DNA of 64,000 bases from Acanthosepion lycidas (taxonomy: Eukaryota > Mollusca > Cephalopoda > Sepiida > Sepiidae), in the NCBI GenBank assembly GCA_963932145.1, contig OZ010593.1, positions 39,698,210 through 39,762,209 of the forward strand, read 5' to 3'. Below the pieces are notes generated by a model. That model searched no databases. It was not told where the DNA came from and saw only the letters and a program-made list of their open reading frames with translations. The translations under genes and the position numbers were made by a program. Shown piece after piece: positions 11,003 to 22,319 of this stretch (position 1 is the stretch's first letter; every line of letters starts with the position of its first letter).

Positions 11003-11040
11003 AGTCTGTAGAACCGGATATTAATCCGGTTCTACAGACT
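11003..11040. repeat. Perfect 17-base-pair hairpin in gypsy copy 2
   Basis: Arms 11003-11019 and 11024-11040 are exact reverse complements around a 4-base loop. It lies in an approximately 80-base stretch that is absent from the equivalent junction of copy 3 (near 54508), so it may be a very small insertion. Confidence 0.85.
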
Positions 11041-11138
11041 TCATGGAATTTATCAACTATGATACATTCACTATTAACACATCAATTCCTAAAAGGCCAT
11101 GGCTTTTGATATTTTCCACCACTATGATGGGTACTATC

Positions 11139-11339
11139 TTAAATCTGTTTTTTTGTCTCAAATGTGCCTTCAAAGCATCCTAAAATTTTGATAATTGACC
11201 CATTGAACTGTTTCAACTGGAGATTACATTTCTTTAACTTTGGTCTATTCATTCTTTCCCAAAAATTCCTTGGTATCAACATAACATCACCTCCAGTATT
11301 TACCTGCATGAATAAAGTTACTCCATTCAACTTCACCAT
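11139..11339 (-). pseudogene. Protease remnant, gypsy copy 2
   Basis: Minus-strand translation aligns with the proteases of copies 1 and 3 (MLIPRNFWERMNRP). The catalytic triad reads NTG in place of DTG, which removes the catalytic aspartate. Confidence 0.82.
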
Positions 11340-11385
11340 TTCCCTACTTTTATCCTGTGCTTTTATCTCAAATACATCTGTATTT

Positions 11386-12074
11386 TCAATCAGAGGATCT
11401 ATATTTTACACTTTTTTCACACTTAAAACGCCATTTTCTAAATTCTAGACACTTATTTTTGTTCTTTTCATGTTCCATATTGCAATATTTGCATACAAGT
11501 AAGCTTTCAGTAGCACTATAATTCTCCATACTACCTTCAGAGGCATTAAATTTTTGAATCAATTCCAATTATTGTAAGAACTCTATACATGATTCCAGAT
11601 TCATAGTATGAGCTTGAAGCTACTCTATTTTATGCTTGTATGAGATGTCAAGCATTCTTTCAATCAGTCTTAGTAAAATTAGCTTGTATATTTGGTCCAA
11701 ACCCATTCTTTCAAACTGACAATATCTCGATGCTTCTTTCAATTGCTGTATATATTTCATAATAGTCTGGTCTGGTCTCTGTCTACTTTCAAGAAATTTA
11801 GTTCTTTCTGCTATGACCAGTCTTTTTTTGGTTGTATATTTGGTTTTATGATGGCAGCAATTTCTTCATACACTAAATCTTCCATCACATTGGGATAGAC
11901 CATGACAGATTTTTTTCATGACCTCACATCCCGCTGAGGCCGAAAGCAAATCTATAACTTCATTTTCTCCTCCACCAGCTTTAGTGTCCTTTAACTTTTT
12001 CACTCTTGTTGATGCTGCAGGTTTCAATATATTCAGGATCCTCCATCATGGTTAACTGATTGCTGATGCTGTAT
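11386..12074 (-). pseudogene. Gag and nucleocapsid remnant, gypsy copy 2
   Basis: The frame 11386-11568 contains CKYCNMEHEKNKNKC, a CX2C-containing zinc-knuckle-like nucleocapsid segment. Capsid-like sequence continues in broken frames to the 5' LTR at 12075 and is homologous to 54845-55578. Confidence 0.75.
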
Positions 12075-12179
12075 TGTTATGATAGGTATTCTCTCAACAG
12101 ATGTAGTCTTTTCAAGGGAAGATAACACTCCCATAGGTATAGTAATACTGCCTTTTATACAGTACCTCATTTCACTACA
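12075..12179 (-). repeat. 5' LTR of gypsy copy 2
   Basis: Direct repeat of 5655-5764, TGTTATGATAGG to CACTACA on the plus strand. Confidence 0.9.
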
Positions 12180-14001
12180 GGGAACATCTTTTGTGTAGAG
12201 AAAATTTCAAGGAATGTCCTTAAGAGTCTCTAAATAATGAAGGAAAAGTTAAACTTACTCTGCTAATGATGTGTACTGTCTATGACATGTTGTATCTATT
12301 GCATGTAGTACTAATTTTAGCATTCTGTCGCAATGTTGGCCCAAGATGAAAAAGAACTAGCCTCTTTCAGTTTACAACATGCATGTTCCCAGTTTTTTCT
12401 TTTTGCACATGCCCGAAAACTGAAAAAGGTTCTCTGCTCCTCAGAGTGTGTTTTATGCATGCATGTCAAACAAAAAGTTCTAACATTTGCTACAATATAC
12501 ATATATTCTGAAAAATTAATAACTCGGAATTTTGAAAATATATTGTATATAAAGATGCTGTTCAGTAAGAAGAAATAAAAAAAATAATTTACAAATGTTC
12601 ATCTCAATTACTGTAAATTATAGTAACCATCAATTTCTTACTGTAAATTATAGTAACTATCAATTAGTAAATCCTAGTAAAATGTGCACATATAAAGTTT
12701 CCAGGTATTAGAAAGAATAATATGTTACAACACAGAATTGTTTCCTTGATTTCTTCTGAATAAAGTTTCATTGCTGAATGCTGGCTGTTTTTGGCCTTGT
12801 TTTGACTGTTGAATGAATGTGTTTACTACTAATCCCTTTTGTGGAAAAGGGATGGTAACATTTCGACTGACAGCAAATGAGAGAAAAAATGGACAACAAT
12901 CCTTTGTATGCCTAAAACAAAGAATCATCTAGCAAATTTGGATACAGTTTAATAACAACAATGGTGTAAATTAACTTAAAGAGAAAAGATACTCTCCAAA
13001 GGGTTAAAGAGAGTTCATAAAGGGTCTAGCAAAATAAAGTTTGAGTAAACAAATGATCATGTATGTATGGATGTGTGAATGTATGTGTAATATATGTTGG
13101 TGTGAAGATATATATGTATCTGTAAGTGTATACAGATATACTTATGGATATAAGTAACTCACTTTTTCTGCAGTTGATATAGTTGGGTGTTTGGGCAAGT
13201 ATTTTATTTCACTTGAGCCAATCTCTCTGTATGTCATGAGTGCCCGAATGAGAAGCTTTCTTTGGCATGGTGTGAAAAAACTACATGTGTGCTCCTGTAT
13301 GTGCTTGCTGTGATTTTCCTGCATGACTTTTGGTCCATTCTTGTATTAGCTGGAGGTAGGCTCAAAATGAAAACCAAAATTTAATATTTTTTGTCATGTT
13401 CCCATTGGTTGAGAAGAGTTATGTGTGCTTACTATGACATCTGTGTGAAGGCAGCATAAAGTCTGTTTTTATGTGTCTATTTTTAGATTTGATAAAATTG
13501 TAATTGTAGACAGAATTTGAAAATGTATATTTATTTATTTTTGTGTATTTTCAATCTCCCAACGATTATCTAACAATCACTTTTCTTACAAAAATAAAGT
13601 AATTTTGAATTAAAGATAATTTCTAGAATAAAATATCACACGCATTATTTTCATATTACATTTATTGAAGTACCTTTTGTGGGTTGGGAGAGCTCCAGGC
13701 ACATGTAATTCCCTGTCTTTAATATTTTTTGTTTGACTTGCTTTTTCAAAATTTTACTTTTTATAGAATTTCATCAACACTGGTAATAATTTTCATCAAA
13801 CCATATTTTTCTCTACTTTGGTTATCTCGCAAATGAAATTCAATAAAAGGGATTATTTTTGTTGAAACAAAAAAAGGGGCAGTTGATAGTGTCAAGAATC
13901 ATCATGAAAATGCTTTAAATTGATTAGTTTTGTTGTTTATATGAATAACTTTTGCTTTTTAACTGAAAAATAACATTTGTAATTTTTATTGTTTATTGCA
14001 G
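12180..14001 (+). other. Intron segment, no gene recognised
   Basis: AT-rich intron. A near-perfect tandem duplication of about 30 bases is at 12609-12664 (unit containing CTGTAAATTATAGTAAC). TATG/TGTA-rich degenerate repeat occupies 13055-13145. No conserved coding sequence was found. Confidence 0.6.
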
Positions 14002-14132
14002 ATGTTTCCATGAAAATGTTGAAAGCTTTGAACATTATTGGAATCTTCAAAAATGATGAAGTTTGGTTTCCAACCTATTATGCTTATAATACCATGTGGA
14101 ATTTCTCAGATGCAAGTGCACAATTAGCACTA
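14002..14132 (+). CDS. Exon 2 of the visible part, ARM-TIR-SAM gene
   Basis: The acceptor is TTTATTGCAG ending at 14001, and the donor chosen is GTAGGT at 14133. The first two bases complete the codon split from exon 1 and the exon ends in phase 0. It encodes VSMKMLKALNIIGIFKNDEV and then a Tyr/Trp-rich stretch ending SDASAQLAL. The pattern of short amphipathic helices fits the start of an armadillo-like repeat region. A second possible donor at 14137 would not join in frame to the next exon. Confidence 0.82.
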
Positions 14133-15559
14133 GTAGGTTTAAAAAATAATTATTCTTAGTTTTGGAGCTTTTAAGAAATAGAATTATTAAAAAACAGAAA
14201 TGAGTTTTCAAATATAAAAATGAAATGGTCTAGAAATTGTACACTGTCAGATATCAATATGCAAGTTAATGTTTTCACAATAAAACAGTCAACAGATGCT
14301 GGAAAAAATGTTCACAATATACATTCTTATGAGCTGTATATAACATGACTTAACAATTTATTAAGCTATTCCTATTTAATTAAAATATTGATGATAATTT
14401 GTTTTAGTATGTTGTAGGCTTTAATTTGCAAAGTACTACATAAATTTTGGTTTATAGATCCAAAATATACTTGATTAACAAAATATTCCTTATGTAACAC
14501 CTGAATCGATCCTGGTTCACAACAAACGGCAACAAATGTAACCTTTCATCATGGTCAGCCCAGAGTGGATCCTGGTTTGATCAATGGAGTGATCTCTTCA
14601 ATCCTGACTAGCCTTACCCCACGTTGTGATTGATTTGATTATAAGGAGGCCAAAAATGAGTCGTTGCAGGCTGTTGATTGGTGTTGGGCTGGTCCAAATC
14701 AAATAAAGTTGTACAATAAAATTAGAGAAAAAAAACAGCACTTGAAATATATATATAAAAAAGTTTACTACTATTTTTATATCAATACTGCATATAATGG
14801 TTTATTAGTAGTTGTGTTCACATACAGGTGTTTGTCAACCCAATCTGTTCCTAAATCAGACACAACACTTGAGTAAGCTGGTAAGTTTTTTTGGCTTACA
14901 GAGTTAGCGAAATTTGTTTTACTGATTTGGCAAGTTTGGTTCAAGTCGGAGGTTCTTGTGTTTGGTAGAAAATGTGGAATCTCTCAGCGACCTCCACCTC
15001 TTCCCTTCTCAGCTCTCAACTATCAGCTCGCAACTGTGGCTCTGAACTGCACTGAACTGACTGAATGGCTTTCATGCATTCATTTTTATGGACTCCAACT
15101 AGAAACTGGTGTGGGGCAAGATGTAGGCTGGATTTAAGTGAATCCCCTGATTTCCAAAAAAAAGTCTATTGTTTCTGGTCTTGAGAAATTAAATTAATTC
15201 ATAATTTTGGGGAATTCTCCCTCTCTCATGGGGGATGGTTGCAGGCATCACTCTACCTAGCTGCTTCCACTTTCTCTTACTACCATCTCTCACCATTACC
15301 TTCCAATGAGCATGAGCAGCTCCTTCAACCTCCTTAATGTCTTTTCTGTGCCTGTTACCCTTCAGTGGGCACATTGTACATATTTTGATTCTCTGGGAAC
15401 AATCTTACTATCAGCCTATTTTTCATGATATTGGTTAACCCTTTTCGTGCTAAGTTATTCATCACTATCTCATTTTCATTGATATTTTAAGTTGCCATTA
15501 TGATTATTAATTACCAGCAATGCAAATAGTGTTACATTTAAACTGGAATAGATTAATAT
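14133..15559 (+). other. Intron with a possible LTR-like segment
   Basis: No exon is present. From 14493 (TGTAACACCTGAATCG) the composition changes to more GC-rich, with a TATAA at about 14639 and AATAAA at about 14703, suggesting an eroded plus-strand LTR. No partner repeat was found. A minus-strand frame at 15189-15374 has no recognisable domain. Confidence 0.3.
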
Positions 15560-16410
15560 TTTATTATTTTACATATTAATATGAGCTCCTTGATATTCTA
15601 TATCTTTCAAAAATGTTTCATTCATTAATTTTCTTAACTTTTCTACTGTTTCAACTTTAACATTACTTGCAGCAGTCATTATTGCTTTCCAGAGATCTTT
15701 TTTCTTTGAATATTGTTTTGCATTTTCAGATACTTCTGTTTTAATAATAGACCACAATTTCTAATCACTGAATATCTGAAAAGAAATATGATATCTTTGA
15801 AAATCATTTTGAGAATGTAGACAAGATTCGGCTTTGCAAAATGTGAAGGATCATTGTCACAAATGAATATACTTGTTAGATTAAGGCTTCTTTGTTGTAA
15901 CCTGTAGCACTCAAAAATGTCTGTTACAAGAACTTAAAATAATTGTCTTTATCTTGATACCATCTGAAGGGACCTGTTATTTTACTGCTTAAAATAGCAG
16001 CCCAGAACATTACTCCACTTTCCCCTAAATCATGTTGGTTATCTTTTTTCTGTATTTTTTATTTTTCTTAGCCCAGCACTCATGTCTCTCCAATATCGTT
16101 CCATATTCATCAGTAAAAATTATTTTGAGAAATCAGTACAAGTTATTATTTTTATATCTTTAACCAGCCTTCTTAATATTCTGCATCTTTTCTCTGTTTA
16201 CATTTACAATAACAGCTTCAAATATTTTCTTACTATCCAATCTATTTTTCCAATTTAATTTTTCTAAAATCTCTTTTTACTGTGTTCCTAAAGTAAGTTT
16301 TCTTTAAGCTTGTTCTTGTCTTGCTAATTTTTTTATGGTTCTGATCTTTCTTCATCTTATTCACAACTTCCAATATTGTGTTTCCATTTTCTGAGGTTAC
16401 ATAATTTGTA
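15560..16410 (-). mobile_element. Tc1-family transposon relic
   Basis: Minus-strand translations in several frames match, in order, the parts of a Tc1 DDE transposase. A basic helix-turn-helix-like region is at about 16270-16390. IIFTDEYGTILERHECWAK, with the first catalytic Asp, is near 16070-16130. GVMFWAAILSSKITGPF is near 15970-16030. CDNDPSHFAKPNLVYI, with the second Asp, is near 15820-15880. The C-terminal end (MWSIIKTEVSENAKQYSKK) is at 15569-15757. Frame changes separate the parts. No terminal inverted repeats were delimited. Confidence 0.85.
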
Positions 16411-17465
16411 TGATCTATTACAATCTTTATATATTTGGAATTAAAAAAATAAATTTCAGTAACTGTATTATATATATTTATTTACAATATGATGAACACT
16501 TGCAGCACCAAATATATTATGAATATTTCTAATAAAAATATTATGAGCTCATATGGTATATTTATCATATAAACATATATGTGTTTTGAAAATCTTGCCA
16601 GTGTACCAATTTTATTGTAAAAACACTGACTTGCATAATAAATTCTGACAATGTAATAGCTACACTTATCTAGATATCAAACAGCTTTGATATGAAGTTA
16701 TTAAAAAGTGATGCAAAAAATTATTATAATTTGAATTAAAGTAATTTTCACTATTATTGTAATTAAATATTGTTATGTTGGGAAAAAGTTGCTTATTCAT
16801 TCTAATAATACATGAAGTTTATGAGATAAGCAACTAATTAAATGAGCTTGGAAGTCAAATAGCAAGAATCAGTTCTTTTTGTTGTTTTTTTTTAACTGCA
16901 TGTGATGATATCTGGTTTTATTTTTCAAGAATTATAACTTAGATATGATGTATGTAAAAATCCAGGCTGTAGAAAGGCAAAGTATTTTCTAAATGGTTAA
17001 TTCTATTGTATTATAATGGTTTTTGTTAACATTATAATTATATAAAATTTATTATGGTTAAAACATCTGTGGTGATTTTATATGTTTTAGCATCCATATT
17101 ACTGAGATAGCAGAAAATTACTTTTTCATGTTATTAGAATAATAAAAAATAATAATTGTTAATTTATGTTCTTACACTTTCAGTTGTATATGTTTACATA
17201 ATTGAAAGCTTTAAACATTATTAAAAAGTGATAATATCACCTTTTACGAATATAACATGAATTGCTTTTGAAAATGAAAAAATATAGAAGCTGCCTTTGT
17301 TAAAAAATAAATTTGGTTTATTGCTTATCAAATAAAATTCAATTTATGTAAATACTGATATCAGTAATTCCTTTATAGCACATTTTTCTCCAATAAATCT
17401 CAAATTAATAATTTCATAAAATGTAAAAAATATATTATTTAAAATTTACTTGCTGTTTTGTTAAG
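16411..17465 (+). other. Intron segment, nothing recognised
   Basis: Very AT-rich intron sequence ending in the acceptor for the next exon. No coding or repeat structure could be supported. Confidence 0.6.
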
Positions 17466-17546
17466 AGTTTAGCTGAAGCTGATGCTGTAAGACTGCTGAC
17501 CTGTAACTGTGGACATAAACCTTACCTGAATGCAATTCATAGTAAG
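17466..17546 (+). CDS. Exon 3 of the visible part, ARM-TIR-SAM gene
   Basis: The exon is 27 codons, phase 0 at both ends, with acceptor TTGTTAAG and donor GTAAGT. It encodes SLAEADAVRLLTCNCGHKPY ending in IHSK. LAEADAVRLL is typical of an armadillo repeat helix. The AG at 17466-17467 is an alternative acceptor but would break the frame. Confidence 0.8.
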
Positions 17547-18228
17547 GTAAGTTAATTTTTTGTCTTTTTTTAATTCTCAATGAATTCTGAAATATTGTGC
17601 CTTCTTCCTTCCAAAAGAGAATATACTTACAAATTAATTGAGCCTTATTCTTTTAAAAATAAAATTTCACTTATTTGTGTATTGTTTGATTTGAATCATT
17701 TGTTATTAAATAACTTTAATGATTATATAATATTTTTAATTATTAATTGTTTACATTCAAAGAATATTGAAATATATTTTACACCTGGCTCAATTTCATA
17801 TTATATAAATAATTTAACACTGACAAATAAGAAAATAATTTCTATTATTTTTGAAGTAGAATATTTATCACATTTCTCTTTATTGACCTTTAAATGTATA
17901 TTGATGATATTTTTTTTTCTTTTAAATATACTCAGCTTTAAATATTTCTCATCAAACCATTCCAACATTTTTTTAATAATTTCCACAAATATTTCAGAAT
18001 TAAATTTACTTTTTGTTTGTGCTATTTATTTATTCAGCTTTCTTATCTTTGCTAAGTCTAATGTTCTTACTCCTCAATTTGAAATCAAAACATACTTTTT
18101 CTAAAGAAAAACATACAATATTTTATTATCAAATCTCTTTAAAATATATGACTAACATTTTAATGATAATATTTAGATATTGAAAAATATTTTCTTTTTT
18201 TTATTATTATTATGTTTGTTTTTTTCAG
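17547..18228 (+). other. Intron
   Basis: AT-rich short intron. The plus-strand open frame at 17580-18104 is a composition artefact rich in Phe, Leu, Ile and Asn, with no recognisable domain. Confidence 0.65.
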
Positions 18229-18327
18229 AATGTTCATTATATTATTAAAGCATCACTTAGCATCCTTCATAACATTGCCAGAAATCCTTCAATTAAACAT
18301 TATTTCAAGGAACAAAAAACTTCAGAG
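18229..18327 (+). CDS. Exon 4 of the visible part, ARM-TIR-SAM gene
   Basis: The exon is 33 codons, phase 0 to phase 0, with acceptor TTTTTTCAG and donor GTAAAT. It encodes NVHYIIKASLSILHNIARNP and then SIKHYFKEQKTSE. The ALSILHNIARNP-like pattern is the classic third helix of an armadillo repeat, where an Asn in helix 3 and a following short loop are usual. Confidence 0.87.
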
Positions 18328-19044
18328 GTAAATCTGTTTTTTTAAACATATTCATGAAAATTAACTGAACTTTATACCATTCATTCTTTGAAGCATCTGA
18401 GTTATATTTTGATCCAGTGTTGGTACCTGAGTGGTGGGTCATTTTTAATACCATGTTTTTATCTTCATATTTATTGCTAATAATCTGAATTGTCATTTAA
18501 AAAGTTAATTCGGTATGTGTTGTAAATATTTGTTCTGTAGTTTCTATCAGTGAAATTGTTGTGACCTTTATTTTTCAAGGTACTAAAATTATGAATTATT
18601 ATAACTCCAAAATAAATAGTAGTAAATGTGAGTTATGACTATGAAAAAAGATACAAATTTGTTGTGATTAAAATAATTCACAAAATTCTCTTATATCAAT
18701 CACTAACTTGTTTACTATATGCAAATAGCCATTGTTAAAAATTGTTTTTTTTTTTTCTGGTTTAATAAATGGTAAGAGTTTTGTTTAATATTTTTGCCCT
18801 AAATATATTTACAATTAATCCCTGTGAAAGAATTCAGATATATTTGAATAGTTATATCACTTAAGGTCGTTTATATATATATATATCTTATCTGATTAAA
18901 AATACACAATTTTTAGTCTTCATTTGTAACACATTAAAAGTTTGTTATACTCCTAGTTGATTTATAGATAAATTTGATAAGTTTTGTATGACAGGAAAAT
19001 AACAATTCTCCATAAGTCTTAAAATATTTTTCTCAAAGGTGACT
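18328..19044 (+). other. Intron segment, nothing recognised
   Basis: AT-rich intron with short poly(T) and a short (AT)n at about 18875. No feature beyond this. Confidence 0.6.
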
Positions 19045-19960
19045 TTTTGGAGTTACAACTGTTCATTTTATTAAGTTCATGTTCTGTCTCACTATTTTGT
19101 GTAGTAGCCAGCCTCTTCAGCAGATATCAACTAGTTCAAGGTGGGCACAAACAGATGAACAACTGGGTGTGCCAAGTCAGCATTGTAGGGGAGATGAGAC
19201 AAGGCTGTTCAACCATATGTTGTGATTGTTTGTCTATTTCAGCTGCTGTGAGATCTTGCATTGTTTCAAAAGCACATCACTGTTTTGGCAATGTAATCAT
19301 ATCGGAGTCAGGATTGATAGTGGTGCCATTGAGCATTCTAATATGATTCCATTTTGGTCTTAAACTTCAGCGACCATCACTTTGCCTGTGGAATATGTTG
19401 CTTTAAAGTTCTTTTTTCTAGTTAGTGCCATTCCATTCCATTGATCTTCTTTTGCTCCCTAGTTCATAGTCATAAACCCAAGTCTCATCACCTCTATTCA
19501 TTGAAGTTAGGAAGGTGCTATCAATATTGTGATGATCCAGAAGTTCTTGGACAGCAACCAGACACTCTGATCCTTCAATGAATCTCAGCATTTTAGTAAC
19601 TCACTTTGCACAGACTTTTGAGTAGTGAAGAGATGGCACTAAACATCAGGCACTATCATGGCTCTCCTTAAGGCTTTCACAGAGTTTTGTAATAGTGATT
19701 CTTCTGTCAGTTATAATGAGATTATTAGCTTTCATTCACAGCTGCAGTTAGCTGCCTGTCACTTAGATCAGTTTCTCCTTCCTTTCTAGGATTGCCATTA
19801 ACTCTACTCTGTAATGGTGCTTATGTTAAGTGCAACCTTTTAAAAAATAACATTTCTGTGACAGCATTTTGTTTTCTACATGTGTCCAGAAGAACAGCTA
19901 TTTTGAAAGTGGAATATGGGTAGGAAAAAAAAAGGTAATTCTACAAATTTTTCTCCTGAG
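19045..19960 (-). mobile_element. mariner-family transposon relic
   Basis: The minus-strand translation of the middle part matches a mariner transposase. Near 19680-19760 is DRRITITKLCESL from the second helix-turn-helix. Near 19540-19570 is a QELLDHHNIDSTFLTS segment. Near 19460-19510 is GDETWVYDYE with the catalytic Asp, followed by RSMEW. The reading frame is interrupted, and the 3' part (19045-19440) is recognisable only as low-quality sequence. The terminal repeats were not delimited. Confidence 0.85.
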
Positions 19961-20250
19961 CACTTTATGATTTATAGTTAAAAAAATCCTGAACAATTCC
20001 ATTATTTTTATAATTAGATCAAAACAGTCATTAGTTTTTAATAAACCTTGGCTTAAATATGGTAAGTTAATTAATAACTGACAATTATTTTTGTCTCTTA
20101 AGATGAAAAAAATTGTATCTGTTGTATATTTTATCAGGTTTACAAAGCATAAATAGATTTTATTTTCTCAGAGGGGCAATTCAATTTCCTTTCCCTTTTA
20201 AAGTAAAGGTGAAATTAGCTATTTGTTTAATTTGACTGAATTTTTTTCAG
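19961..20250 (+). other. Intron segment
   Basis: AT-rich sequence leading to a strong polypyrimidine tract and AG at 20241-20250. Confidence 0.6.
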
Positions 20251-20362
20251 GTAATTCAACCATTTATATCCTCAAAGGATGAGATGTTTAAAGTTTTATC
20301 CATGATGACTATGGCATATATTATTGAAGAAGATGATAATGCAACTCTTATTGATGAAACAG
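20251..20362 (+). CDS. Exon 5 of the visible part, ARM-TIR-SAM gene
   Basis: The acceptor is TTTTTTTCAG and the donor is GTAAAC. It starts in phase 0 and ends after the first base of a Gly codon. It encodes VIQPFISSKDEMFKVLSMMT, then MAYIIEEDDNATLIDET. This is a helical repeat unit with an acidic loop, consistent with the armadillo stretch. Confidence 0.87.
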
Positions 20363-22160
20363 GTAAACACTTAATTTATTAGAAAATTTATTTTATCAAA
20401 ACTGATACTACTTCATTCTATGATTATGATTATCAGTTGCAAAATGCATGAACAATTATGATTTTAATGACTTTGACTTAAAATTTTTTACTGGAATGTA
20501 ATCAGTGTTTTTTACATATTGTTTTAAATCTTCAATATTTATTGCAGATTATGATTAAGTTTATAAAAATCATCTTTCATTTCTTAAAATTTTGAAATAA
20601 TAGATTTGTGTTTTAAACAAAATTTACTTTTTTTCAATCTGAACAAAATATGCTTGAAAAAATTATAGATTGAAAAAAATTGAAAAGAAATCTGTCTTCA
20701 AAATTTTTCCTACCCAACCTAGGATTAAATAGGAAAAAAAATTATAACAGTTAATATTACCACCATCAATCCATAAAAAATAAATATAACTTACTAACAG
20801 TGATCTGATGGTTAATTCCTTCTTTACATTAGTATAAGATTGTAAGGATAAAAAAAATAATTGTCTGTCCTTACATAGGCTGCAAACAAGTTTGTACTAC
20901 AACACATCCTCTAGAGACAAATGGCATGGGGATAAACAAAAAATCTGTAATAATTTGATGTTAGCTTTAAGGGTAGCAATGAACTGCAAAAAACAGCAAA
21001 AGCTAGCATCAAAAGTTTATCAGTGAGAATAGTATATGGCGCCATACTTAGACTGCCAGGGCAATTCTTCTTGGAACACAAAAGCTTTTAGACATTAGTT
21101 CTTTGTAGACCATTATGTTCTGCTTCAAATTAGACATCTTTTTGATTCACTCTATATCAAAACTTTTTTGACAGATGAACACTATGAAAGCAAAATAAGA
21201 AAGTTGCTCTTTGCACAGGGGCTCTGAGCATTGCATCTGGTTCACAAAACAAATCCCCCAAAATAAAATAAACTTAAATGTTGGAGCCAATCACAAAAGT
21301 TGCCACTAAAGCAAAAATGCTACATCATGTATCCACTCTGACTGCTTAAAAGTACCTGCTTAGTGACCCGCAAGTCAGTTCACAGTGGGGCCTCTCAGTT
21401 AACCAACCTGACAAAAGCTTCAACATGAGGCCAGTACACAACCAACTCTCCAGTCTTCAAGATCAGACTCCTTTGCCCACAAGTATCACCTTCCTTGGAT
21501 GTTTTACCTTGATCCACTGTATACATTGGGAATTCAGATTTTAATATATCTTGTCTCCTTTTCTTTCTGCCTCACTGGCATTACATTTGTTACTTTTGAA
21601 ATCATACACAGTATGTAACACCAAATCACAGTCAGCTTGGTCAATATGCCATGTAAACCTGCAGCCAAAGTTAGAAATTGACTTACATTCCAAAACAATT
21701 ACAGTCATACATTCCTGTTTTCATAGAAGATCCACCTACAGCCACCATTCAAAGGTTTACAAAAGAAATTCAAAATTTTGCACTATTTTTTTTAATTGGA
21801 ATGTCACTAAAACACACGGGGTTACAGGGTGTGGAAGAATTAAGAACAAAAACATTAATGATGAGCAGAAAAAGGTTAATAAAGTTTAAAATTAATATTA
21901 AGGATAATGTATCACTGCTGCAAGATTTAAAAAAATAAATAAAAAATAATAATAATGATTACTTTTTATTTATTTTTTTATGATAATAAGATTAAGTGAA
22001 ACATCCCTGCAAATTGGAAAAAATAAATAATATTTTACTTATTGATTAATTTAAAGAAAGCAGTGATATTATTTATCAGAATATATTTAAAAAAAAAAAT
22101 ACAAGATTATTGATAACCTATTTGTTTGCATAAAATTATATATATATATATATATATATA
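20363..22160 (+). other. Intron with unclassified old sequence
   Basis: No exon is present. 21205-21270 is an inverted copy of the dispersed short repeat at 7591 and 56341. 21280-21900 is less AT-rich than its surroundings and may be an old transposon, but no domain was recognised. An (AT)n run is at 22139-22160. Confidence 0.45.
21205..21270 (-). repeat. Dispersed short repeat (copy b)
   Basis: On the minus strand it reads GGATTTGTTTTGTGAACC, then ATGCTCAGAGCCCCTGTGC. It is homologous to 7591-7646 and 56341-56396. Confidence 0.6.
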
Positions 22161-22302
22161 TTAATTTAATAAGAAAACAGATAACCTTAAGGGTCCATTT
22201 CCATTGATTATATTTTATTTCCCCAGGAAGGTGGTTTTTTCCTGGGGAAATAAAATATAATCAATGGATCCTTAAGGTTATCTGTTTTCTAATTAAATTA
22301 AT
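22161..22302. repeat. Long hairpin, arms of about 62-67 bases
   Basis: Left arm 22161-22227 and right arm 22241-22302 are near-perfect reverse complements around a 13-base loop. The few differences are small indels. The outer part is symmetric TTAATTTAAT/AATTAAATTAA. This is a fold-back structure, possibly a palindromic MITE; it follows an (AT)n tract. Confidence 0.88.
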
Positions 22303-22319
22303 ATTTACTCTGGTTTGAC

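Larger units (their letters stand above)
5655..12179 (-). mobile_element. Ty3/gypsy short-LTR element (copy 2), with nested insertions
   Basis: LTRs of 110 bases (5655-5764) and 105 bases (12075-12179) start TGTT and end CACTACA. The flanks GGTAA (5650-5654) and GGGAA (12180-12184) agree at four of five positions, an eroded 5-base target duplication. Minus-strand gag, protease, RT, RNase H and integrase remnants lie between them. The internal part is split by a Penelope-like element at 8326-10276 and an unclassified insert at about 6660-7402. Comparison with copy 3 (50842-55680) lets both insertions be placed to within a few bases. Antisense to the host gene and decayed. Confidence 0.92.

Noticed and set aside
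14137-14142. Alternative donor for exon 14002-14132
   Set aside because: Using it shifts the frame relative to the next exon, whereas GTAGGT at 14133 joins in phase 0.
14493-15180. Complete solo LTR
   Set aside because: A TGTAACA start, TATA-like and AATAAA strings are present, but no second terminus or target duplication was found; kept only as a low-confidence remark.
17580-18104. 174-codon plus-strand open frame
   Set aside because: Phe/Leu/Ile/Asn-rich composition typical of stop-poor AT-rich intron; no domain, and it lies between two well-supported exons.
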